Positions 1-4,849 of a DNA stretch of 5,587 bases are shown one piece after another (within the stretch, counting starts at the first letter, position 1; each line of letters starts with the position of its first letter). Source of the stretch: Yoonia sp. GTDB taxonomy: Bacteria > Pseudomonadota > Alphaproteobacteria > Rhodobacterales > Rhodobacteraceae. The notes beneath the pieces are model-generated. The model saw only the letters and a program-made list of their open reading frames with translations, ran no database searches and was not told the origin of the DNA. The stretch spans positions 1 through 5,587 of the forward strand of contig JAHDGO010000150.1 in assembly GCA_020627605.1 (NCBI GenBank), in the 5' to 3' direction. The translations under genes were made by a program, and so were the position numbers.

Positions 1-215
1 GTGATGCGCCCGGCAGGCAGATATTTGAAGTCCGCCAAGGCGTCGTAGAATTTGTCTTCCCAGGCTTTCGGGTCCTTTTCGACCGCCGCAAGCGACCGCG
101 CGATGCGCCGCCAGGTGTCTTCTACCGTGACGTCGATTGGCGTGCCGTCAGCCTCTTTGAAGCGATACTTCATGTCCCAAATCTGTTCGGCGATAGGGGC
201 TGAGAACGCGGTCAT
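1..215 (-). CDS. nrdJ: Class II (adenosylcobalamin-dependent) ribonucleotide reductase, N-terminus, partial
   Basis: The first 71 codons of a gene that leaves the window at its left edge. The product begins MTAFSAPIAEQIWDMKYRF and continues through TVEDTWRRIARSLAAVE to FKYLPAGRIT. I recognise this as the start of the long (about 1,200-residue) B12-dependent ribonucleotide reductase of Alphaproteobacteria. The family reduces ribonucleotides to deoxyribonucleotides in the cytoplasm through a cobalamin-generated thiyl radical and needs no oxygen. The catalytic cysteines and the glycyl/cobalamin regions lie outside the window, so the class is assigned from N-terminal resemblance only. The start at 215 is supported by an AGGAG Shine-Dalgarno sequence (226-230 on this strand) 10 nt upstream. 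A good NrdR box lies about 100 bp upstream, which independently supports a ribonucleotide reductase gene. The gene is divergent from the DUF1489 operon. Confidence 0.88.
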   Translation of the reverse strand, partial: MTAFSAPIAEQIWDMKYRFKEADGTPIDVTVEDTWRRIARSLAAVEKDPKAWEDKFYDALADFKYLPAGRI

Positions 216-237
216 GGCAGGGAGTCTCCTATTGGCG

Positions 238-252
238 GCAGGCAAGGCCTGC
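238..252 (-). repeat. Short stem-loop in the nrdJ leader
   Basis: A perfect inverted repeat, GCAGGC-3 nt-GCCTGC, in the predicted 5' leader of nrdJ, about 8 nt upstream of its Shine-Dalgarno sequence. In the mRNA it would form a 6-bp GC-rich hairpin with a 3-nt loop. No U-tract follows, so it is not an intrinsic terminator. It may affect mRNA stability or ribosome access, but a chance occurrence in GC-rich DNA is also plausible. Confidence 0.35.
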
Positions 253-315
253 ATCTTAAGGGTTGGGATTTCACTTTGGAATGGCGAATCCGGATCAAAA
301 TCGCCGCAGGCAAAA

Positions 316-344
316 CACATACCACATATAGTGTTTGACCTCAA
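316..344 (-). promoter_or_regulatory. Candidate sigma-70-type promoter for nrdJ
   Basis: On the minus strand, a -35-like TTGAGG (339-344; 4 of 6 consensus bases) is separated by 17 bp from a -10-like TATGTG (316-321; 3 of 6). The predicted leader is about 95 nt. The -10 overlaps the stronger NrdR box (319-334), the geometry expected for repression by NrdR. The match is modest and was made by eye. Confidence 0.4.
319..334. promoter_or_regulatory. NrdR box 1 (strong match)
   Basis: The 16-mer ATACCACATATAGTGT matches the published NrdR consensus acaCwAtATaTwgtgt at 13 of 16 positions, including the central C..A.AT.T core and the whole right-hand GTGT. NrdR is the Zn-ribbon/ATP-cone repressor that senses ATP and dATP and represses ribonucleotide reductase genes. 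The location upstream of nrdJ is what is expected, and the box overlaps the candidate nrdJ -10 element. Confidence 0.78.
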
Positions 345-361
345 CACGGCCACAACATAAA
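335..361 (+). promoter_or_regulatory. Candidate promoter for the DUF1489 operon
   Basis: On the plus strand, a -35-like TTGACC (335-340; 5 of 6 consensus bases) is followed 15 bp later by CATAAA (356-361; 4 of 6). The spacer is shorter than the usual 17 bp, so the call is tentative. Its -35 overlaps the opposed nrdJ -35 in the near-palindrome TTGACCTCAA (335-344), giving back-to-back promoters. The -10 lies inside the second NrdR box. Confidence 0.3.
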
Positions 362-365
362 CCGC
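350..365. promoter_or_regulatory. NrdR box 2 (weak match, 31 bp from box 1)
   Basis: The 16-mer CCACAACATAAACCGC matches the NrdR consensus at 10 of 16 positions, mostly in the left half-site. Taken alone it would not be called. It starts exactly 31 bp from box 1 (15 bp between boxes), and tandem NrdR boxes are typically spaced by about three helical turns (31-32 bp). That spacing is the main support. Confidence 0.5.
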
Positions 366-417
366 CATTGAAAGCGGACCGCGATGGATTACCTCTTAAC
401 CATCCCGGGGGGGATCG

Positions 418-849
418 ATGTCGAAAACTGTCCATATGCTGAAACTCTCTGTCGGCACAGAAGATGTGGCCGGCCTGCAGGCGTGGCAATCCACCAGACG
501 CGCCCAGACAGATGACGGCCTGCCCCGCCATGTCACCCGCATGTGGCCCAAGCGCGGTGATGAAATCCTGAATGGCGGTTCGATCTTCTGGGTGATCAAG
601 GGTGTGATCCTGTGCCGGCAACCGATCCTGCGGCTGGATGAATATCTCGGGCAGGATGGCATCCGCCGCTGCGCGATTGTCTGCAAACCCGGCCTGATCC
701 GGGTCGACGCAACGCCAAAACGCGCCTTTCAGGGCTGGCGCTATCTGCCCGTCGACGACGCCCCCCGCGATCTGCCCCAAGGGCGGCAAACCGAAGAAGC
801 GCTGCCGCCAGAACTGACCAAAGCGCTTGCCGATATCGGTGTGCGCTAG
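418..849 (+). CDS. DUF1489 family protein, function unknown
   Basis: A 143-residue protein that I recognise as DUF1489, a family largely found in Alphaproteobacteria and without a known function. Family-like blocks are HMLKLSVGTEDVAGLQAWQ near the N-terminus (6-24), RMWPKRGDEILNGGSIFWVIKG (41-62), GIRRCAIV (81-88) and PKRAFQGWRYLPVDDAP (100-116). No signal peptide or membrane segment is visible, so it is probably cytoplasmic. The length is normal for the family. The start at 418 is the first ATG after an in-frame stop at 397-399. A run of seven G (407-413) just before it must act as the Shine-Dalgarno sequence. The gene is divergent from nrdJ across the NrdR boxes and 45 bp upstream of a CoA ligase on the same strand, so the genes are probably co-transcribed. 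I can give no biochemical role. Confidence 0.85.
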   Translation: MSKTVHMLKLSVGTEDVAGLQAWQSTRRAQTDDGLPRHVTRMWPKRGDEILNGGSIFWVIKGVILCRQPILRLDEYLGQDGIRRCAIVCKPGLIRVDATPKRAFQGWRYLPVDDAPRDLPQGRQTEEALPPELTKALADIGVR

Positions 850-867
850 GCAGACCCGCCCCCCTGT

Positions 868-882
868 GCCATGATCAATGGC
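868..882 (+). repeat. Inverted repeat beside the CoA-ligase ribosome binding site
   Basis: GCCAT-5 nt-ATGGC is a perfect short inverted repeat ending just before the Shine-Dalgarno GGGAGGA (883-889). An alternative pairing joins CCCGCC (855-860) with GGCGGG (880-885) and would cover part of the Shine-Dalgarno sequence. Either fold could lower translation of the downstream ligase. Nothing else supports this. Confidence 0.3.
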
Positions 883-894
883 GGGAGGACGATC

Positions 895-2427
895 ATGACC
901 ATCTTTGAAAGCCATTGGCCCGATGTACCCACCACGGACATCAGCATCACCGAACGTGTCTTTGCCGGGCTGACCGACCGCCCGGATGAGGTCGTGCTGA
1001 CCGACGGCCCCTCTGGCCGCAGCATGACCGCCGCGCAATTCATGGATCAGGTCAAACGCATGGCAGGCGGGCTGACAGCCAAGGGCTTTGGTGCCGGTCA
1101 TACCATCGCGATCATGGCGCCCAACAGGCCGGAATATTGTGTGGTCTTTCATGCCGTCGCCTGGGCTGGCGGCACCATCACAACGCTGAACCCCACCTAT
1201 ACTGCCAATGAGGTCGCGCATCAGATCAAGGATGCTGGTGCCGAACTGCTGATCACCATCCCCGACTTCATGGAAACGGCCACGTCCGGCGCTGGCGATC
1301 TTCCTGTCATCGCCATTGGAACGGAAGATTATGCCGGGCTGTTCGGCGCAGCACAGGAGGCACAGCATGCGGTCGACCTCGACGCCCATACCGTCGTGTT
1401 GCCCTACTCATCCGGCACCACCGGCCTGCCGAAAGGGGTGATGCTGTCACACCGCAATCTTGTGGTGAACGTCGATCAGATCATCATCGCAGGCGAATTC
1501 GAAAGCGGAGAGGTCGCCGCAGGGTTTTTACCCTTCTTTCATATTTACGGCATGACCGTGCTGATGAACGTCCATCTGGCAGGTGGCGGGGCGGTCGTGA
1601 CCATGCCGCGCTTTGACCTGCCACTGTTCCTGCAGATCAGTCAGGATTACAAGGCCCGCCGCATGTGGATCGTGCCGCCCGTGGCGCTGGCACTGGCCAA
1701 ACACCCGCTGATCGACAACTACGATCTGAGCAGCGTGAAAGAGGTATTTTCCGGCGCGGCCCCCATGGGGGCGGAACTGTCGAACGCTGTCGCCAAAAGG
1801 CTGAACTGCACCAGCCTGCAAGGCTATGGCATGACCGAACTCAGCCCCGTGTCCCACATCTCGCCACGTGGCAAGGCGATTGCGGGGGCTTCGGGGTGGG
1901 CGGTACCCAACACGCATTGCCGTATTGTCGATATTGAAAGCGGCGCAGACCTTGGCCCGGACGAAGAGGGCGAGTTGTGGATCAAAGGCCCGCAGGTCAT
2001 GCAGGGTTATCTGAACAACGCAAAAGCCACAGCAGAAACAATCACCAAAGACGGCTGGCTGCGCACCGGCGACATCGCCAAGATCAACGCAGACGGCTAT
2101 ATGTACATCGTCGACCGCCTGAAAGAACTGATCAAATACAAGGGTTTTCAGGTCGCCCCGGCAGAGCTGGAGGCGACGCTTGTCGCCATGGCAGGCATCA
2201 CAGATGCCGCCGTGATCGGCCTGCCAGATGATGAGGCCGGTGAACTGCCCATCGCCTTCGTGGTCACCGGCGACCCAGCCCCGACCGAGGATGCGATCAA
2301 GGCGCATCTCGACACGCATCTGGCCAGCTACAAGCAGGTCCATCAGGTGCATTTTGTCGACGAAATTCCCAAATCGGCATCTGGCAAAATCCTGCGCCGT
2401 TTCCTGCGGGACCGGATGACAGGCTGA
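895..2427 (+). CDS. 4-coumarate:CoA-ligase-like AMP-forming acyl-CoA synthetase
   Basis: A 510-residue member of the adenylate-forming ANL superfamily. These enzymes activate a carboxylic acid with ATP to an acyl-AMP and then transfer it to CoA. Motifs in order: P-loop SSGTTGLPKG (172-181), PFFHIYGM (213-220), GYGMTE (310-315), GELWIKG (359-365), WLRTGD (388-393), the hinge region RLKELIKYKGFQVAPAELE (408-426) and PKSASGKILRR (492-502). Residues matching plant 4CL catalytic Lys438, Gln443 and Lys526 are K414, Q419 and K498, so the enzyme should be active. The overall pattern resembles 4CL and luciferase-type enzymes rather than acetyl-CoA synthetase, but the acyl substrate cannot be read from sequence. 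Hydroxycinnamates and medium-chain acids are both possible. An ATG eight codons earlier (871) is in frame, but 895 is preferred because GGGAGGA (883-889) lies 5 nt before it. The gene lies 45 bp after DUF1489 and 13 bp before the cysteine-cluster gene. Confidence 0.9.
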   Translation: MTIFESHWPDVPTTDISITERVFAGLTDRPDEVVLTDGPSGRSMTAAQFMDQVKRMAGGLTAKGFGAGHTIAIMAPNRPEYCVVFHAVAWAGGTITTLNPTYTANEVAHQIKDAGAELLITIPDFMETATSGAGDLPVIAIGTEDYAGLFGAAQEAQHAVDLDAHTVVLPYSSGTTGLPKGVMLSHRNLVVNVDQIIIAGEFESGEVAAGFLPFFHIYGMTVLMNVHLAGGGAVVTMPRFDLPLFLQISQDYKARRMWIVPPVALALAKHPLIDNYDLSSVKEVFSGAAPMGAELSNAVAKRLNCTSLQGYGMTELSPVSHISPRGKAIAGASGWAVPNTHCRIVDIESGADLGPDEEGELWIKGPQVMQGYLNNAKATAETITKDGWLRTGDIAKINADGYMYIVDRLKELIKYKGFQVAPAELEATLVAMAGITDAAVIGLPDDEAGELPIAFVVTGDPAPTEDAIKAHLDTHLASYKQVHQVHFVDEIPKSASGKILRRFLRDRMTG

Positions 2428-2440
2428 TCGGGACAGGCAC

Positions 2441-3223
2441 ATGAAACCAACGACCACCCGGACGGCAAAACGTCTGTCGAAAAAGGATGCCGGGCTGACG
2501 CTGGATGATCTGGCCGCGCGGGTATCACGCGCGCGGATCAAGGGCGTCGGCGCAGAGATGCAGACACGCGCCAAGCGCATTTTGACATCCTATCTGCAAA
2601 CCGCCGCGACCCATGGCCTGCCCGCCCGCGACATCGCCCGCGAGATGGCCAGTGGCCAGGCCGCATGGCGGCTGGGCCATGCGGTGCGCGATGAGATCAT
2701 GAAGGCCCCACCAGATGCCGTGCGCAAGGCCGCCTGCGCCCATGGCTGCGCCTTCTGCTGCATCCTGACGGAGGATGAGGGCGGGCTGATCACCGCCTTT
2801 GAGGCAAAACAACTGCACAGCGCCCTTGCGCCCATGGCCGATACGCCGGACGGGCGGGACTGGCACCCCAAGGCCTGCCCCGCAATTGATCCCGATACGC
2901 GGACCTGCCGCGCCTATGATGCCCGCCCGATGATCTGCCGGTCGTTCATCTCGATGGACGCGCGGGCCTGTAAACGCAATGCGATGGGCGAAACCGAAGA
3001 GGGCGCGGGCCTGCTTGGCAATCATCTGGATTATCTGGTCATCCACGCACTCTGCCGGGCAGCGCTGAAGGGGATCACTATGGTCCAAAGCTACAGTATG
3101 GCGGCGACGGCAGCAGGCGCGGTGGCGGGACAAGACAGCGACGCGACACTGACGGCTGCGCGCCACGCCCCATCCGTGCTGGACCAGACCTGCCGCGATG
3201 CAGTCATTGCCGCAGGGGTCTGA
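2441..3223 (+). CDS. YkgJ/CxxCxxCC-type cysteine-cluster protein
   Basis: A 260-residue protein with a cysteine cluster at CAHGCAFCC (C99, C103, C106, C107), followed by KACPAI (C146), RTCRAYDARPMICRSF (C156, C166) and C177. The C-x3-C-x2-CC motif followed by a later R-P-x-x-C-R block is typical of the YkgJ/CxxCxxCC family (PF03692), thought to bind a metal or an iron-sulfur cluster. No catalytic function is established. Residues 1-95 form a basic, probably helical N-terminal extension with no motif that I recognise, so the protein is longer than many short family members. No signal peptide or membrane segment is evident. The start at 2441 lies 13 bp after the ligase stop and has only a weak purine-rich GGGACAGG in front, consistent with an internal operon gene. 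Its stop is 3 bp from the convergent slyX stop. Confidence 0.8.
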   Translation: MKPTTTRTAKRLSKKDAGLTLDDLAARVSRARIKGVGAEMQTRAKRILTSYLQTAATHGLPARDIAREMASGQAAWRLGHAVRDEIMKAPPDAVRKAACAHGCAFCCILTEDEGGLITAFEAKQLHSALAPMADTPDGRDWHPKACPAIDPDTRTCRAYDARPMICRSFISMDARACKRNAMGETEEGAGLLGNHLDYLVIHALCRAALKGITMVQSYSMAATAAGAVAGQDSDATLTAARHAPSVLDQTCRDAVIAAGV

Positions 3224-3226
3224 CCA

Positions 3227-3430
3227 CTACCAATGCGGGGGGCGCTGATCAGCCAGCGGGACAGAGCCGCCAGCGTCCAGTTCACGTCCGGCTTCACGCT
3301 CCATCAACATGGCAAGGCGGCGGGTGGCGAGCGCCAATTCTTTTTCCTGACGGGCCACGACGTCCGACAGATCCTCGACCATCCGGGTCAGGTGGGCGAG
3401 CTTTTCTTCAAGATGCGTTGTGTCGGTCAT
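3227..3430 (-). CDS. slyX: SlyX family protein
   Basis: A 67-residue protein. The first 47 or so residues are charged and heptad-like (LEEKLAHLTRMVEDLSDVVA onward), predicting a coiled coil. It ends in PLADQRPPHW, the proline-rich tail (PPH plus an aromatic residue) characteristic of SlyX. SlyX is a small cytoplasmic protein of unknown function, named for its place beside slyD in E. coli. Neither slyD nor other sly genes are seen here. The ATG at 3430 lies 8 nt after the phhA stop, with AGG just upstream, so the two genes are almost certainly co-transcribed and perhaps translationally coupled. The length is normal for the family. The stop codon nearly touches the convergent cysteine-cluster gene. 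Confidence 0.85.
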   Translation of the reverse strand: MTDTTHLEEKLAHLTRMVEDLSDVVARQEKELALATRRLAMLMEREAGRELDAGGSVPLADQRPPHW

Positions 3431-3438
3431 CCGGCCTT

Positions 3439-4230
3439 TTAGCTGGCCGCGGCACGTTCGAAAAGGGGCGGCAGATCACCCAGCGCCTTGGCTTGGTCGA
3501 TCAGCGCCGCAAAGTCTGCCTGCAGCGCATCGGCGAGTTGATCAAAACTCTCGATCACAAAATAGGTCGGCTGTACGATGTCGATCCGGTAAGGCGTGCG
3601 AAACACCGTCAAAAGATCAAATGCCTGCATCAGCGCGTCACCGGATGTGGCATGGGCCGCCTCTGCCGGTGACGACACGATACCGGCCCCATAGGCGCGC
3701 AGCCCTTCCTGTGTCCGGATCATGCCGAATTCAACCGTAAACCAGAACAGCCGGAACATGTGCCAGCTATAACCCTTGCCCAGCGCCTTGGCGCGTTTGC
3801 CGAACCCTTCGATGAAATCGGCATAGGCGGGGTTGGTCAGCATCGGGCAATGGCCAAAGACCTCATGAAAGAGATCCGGTTCCTCGATATAATCCATATG
3901 CTCGCGCCGCCGCAGAAAGGTGGCGACGGGAAACTTCCGCTGGCTCAACAAGTCGTAGAATTGCGATGGCGGAATGATGGCGGGCACGCCAGCCGCGCCC
4001 GCACCAGTCAGTGATGCAAGGCGCGCGTCGATATCAGCCACCTGCGGGGTTTTGTCAGCCGTCAGCCCCAGTTGGGCCACGCCATCAAGATATTCCGGCG
4101 CCACCTTGCCCGGCAAAAACGCCATCTGGCGGGTATAAAGCGCACCCCAGACCGCATCATCTTCGGCCGTGTAGGGATAGCGACCGGCGGCATCGGGGGT
4201 GAGTGAGGCATAGCTGGTGTCTTTAGGCAT
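3439..4230 (-). CDS. phhA: Phenylalanine 4-monooxygenase (phenylalanine hydroxylase)
   Basis: A 263-residue bacterial aromatic amino acid hydroxylase. It uses tetrahydropterin, O2 and non-heme Fe(II) to convert phenylalanine to tyrosine in the cytoplasm. The iron facial triad is visible: H122 and H127 in DLFHEVFGHCP, and E167 in FWFTVEFGM. The H-x4-H motif and the 40-residue gap to the glutamate fit the family. The length matches single-domain bacterial enzymes, and the N-terminal regulatory ACT domain of animal enzymes is absent. The start is placed at 4230 (MPKDTSYASLTPDA) because GGAG lies 6 nt upstream. Longer in-frame starts at 4248 and 4311 would run through the Shine-Dalgarno sequence and the divergent promoter region. 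phhB (pterin carbinolamine dehydratase), often a partner, is not in this window. The gene is divergent from an Lrp/AsnC regulator and followed by slyX. Confidence 0.95.
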   Translation of the reverse strand: MPKDTSYASLTPDAAGRYPYTAEDDAVWGALYTRQMAFLPGKVAPEYLDGVAQLGLTADKTPQVADIDARLASLTGAGAAGVPAIIPPSQFYDLLSQRKFPVATFLRRREHMDYIEEPDLFHEVFGHCPMLTNPAYADFIEGFGKRAKALGKGYSWHMFRLFWFTVEFGMIRTQEGLRAYGAGIVSSPAEAAHATSGDALMQAFDLLTVFRTPYRIDIVQPTYFVIESFDQLADALQADFAALIDQAKALGDLPPLFERAAAS

Positions 4231-4240
4231 GTTGAACTCC

Positions 4241-4261
4241 TTTGACATATTGTCTGTCAAA
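4241..4261. promoter_or_regulatory. Operator-like inverted repeat at the phhA ribosome binding site
   Basis: TTTGACA (4241-4247), a 7-nt spacer, then TGTCAAA (4255-4261): a perfect 7-bp inverted repeat 21 bp long. It abuts the phhA Shine-Dalgarno sequence (4237-4240) and lies between the divergent phhA and Lrp genes. A dimeric repressor site is the simplest reading, with the adjacent Lrp-type protein as first candidate. It could also form an RNA hairpin in the phhA leader. It does not match the TyrR/PhhR box (TGTAAA-N6-TTTACA). Confidence 0.55.
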
Positions 4262-4266
4262 AGAGA

Positions 4267-4281
4267 CGAAATTCTGTTTCG
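4267..4281. promoter_or_regulatory. Second short palindrome, possible Lrp-type site
   Basis: CGAAA-TTCTG-TTTCG is a perfect 5-bp inverted repeat with an AT-rich centre. Its centre is 23 bp from that of the 4241-4261 repeat, close to two helical turns. Lrp-family proteins often bind several AT-centred sites on one helix face. The match to the E. coli Lrp consensus is only partial (about 9 of 15). Confidence 0.35.
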
Positions 4282-4336
4282 ATATGGCTGTCTTTTGCGT
4301 TTTCTTGGCAAGATGATATGCGATATTTGGAGAAAT

Positions 4337-4795
4337 ATGGAAATTTCTGATCAGGAACGACGATTGCTGGATGCGCTGCAAGCGGATGCAGGGGCCTCGC
4401 TGGCTGATCTGGCGGCGGCGGCCGGGGTGGCCACATCGACCGCGTGGCGCAAGGTGCAGGAGTTTGAAAAACTGGGCCTGATCAAAGGCCGCGTCGCTTT
4501 GCTCGACCCCGCCAAGGCCGATCTGCGCCTTTGCGTCTTTGCCACCGTGCGCCTGTCGGACCACACTGACGCCGCCATCACCGGCTTTGCCCGCATCATC
4601 CGCAGCTATCCCCAGATCATGGAGGCGCATGCCATTTCGGGCACCGCCGACTACATCCTGAAGATCCGCTGCCGCGATGTGGAGGATTACGAAGGCTTCA
4701 TGACGCATCAGTTGCTCCGCTCGCCATTCGTGAAATCGGTCGTGTCGTCCTTCAGCCTCAAAGAGCTGAAATATACGACTGCATTGCCCCTGTGA
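4337..4795 (+). CDS. Lrp/AsnC family transcriptional regulator
   Basis: A 152-residue protein with the standard two-domain layout. An N-terminal winged helix-turn-helix (about 3-50) includes LADLAAAAGVATSTAWRKVQ as the recognition unit and FEKLGLIKG as its end. A C-terminal RAM/AsnC ligand-binding domain (about 64-142) includes the family-typical SGTADYILKIRCRDVEDYE (101-119). These proteins form octamers of dimers and sense amino acids. It is divergent from phhA with 106 bp between, so control of phhA in response to phenylalanine or tyrosine is the likely role, by inference. The start at 4337 (MEISDQERRLLDALQ) is chosen because it gives the normal family length and has GGAG 4 nt upstream. 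Longer in-frame starts at 4217 or 4313 would run through the intergenic region. hisS follows 54 bp later on the same strand. Confidence 0.92.
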   Translation: MEISDQERRLLDALQADAGASLADLAAAAGVATSTAWRKVQEFEKLGLIKGRVALLDPAKADLRLCVFATVRLSDHTDAAITGFARIIRSYPQIMEAHAISGTADYILKIRCRDVEDYEGFMTHQLLRSPFVKSVVSSFSLKELKYTTALPL

Positions 4796-4849
4796 CATTG
4801 CCGGGTTAAACGGCGCGGGAACACCAAGAGAGCGGCAGGACCAGACCTG

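Noticed and set aside
335..344. TTGACCTCAA as an FNR-type site
   Set aside because: The half-sites are too close and do not match TTGAT-N4-ATCAA; overlapping -35 elements explain it better.
216..417. Cobalamin riboswitch upstream of the B12-dependent reductase
   Set aside because: The leader is short, and I see no B12-box-like core or extended fold of the expected size (about 200 nt).
295..1389. Long minus-strand open frame (364 codons)
   Set aside because: It overlaps the DUF1489 gene and the start of the CoA ligase in antisense, resembles no family, and arises from GC-rich codon structure.
1528..2580. Minus-strand open frame (350 codons) opposite the CoA ligase
   Set aside because: The plus-strand protein has intact family motifs throughout; the antisense product is composition-driven.
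4255..4260. Minus-strand TTGACA as the phhA -35 element
   Set aside because: A -10 at 17 bp would fall on the ribosome binding site and start codon, leaving no leader.
4231..4311. Longer N-terminus for phhA
   Set aside because: The extra residues are encoded by the Shine-Dalgarno region, the inverted repeat and the divergent promoter; the 263-residue form fits the family.
4796..4849. Terminator between lrp and hisS
   Set aside because: Only a weak GCCG/CGGC pairing with no T-tract is present.
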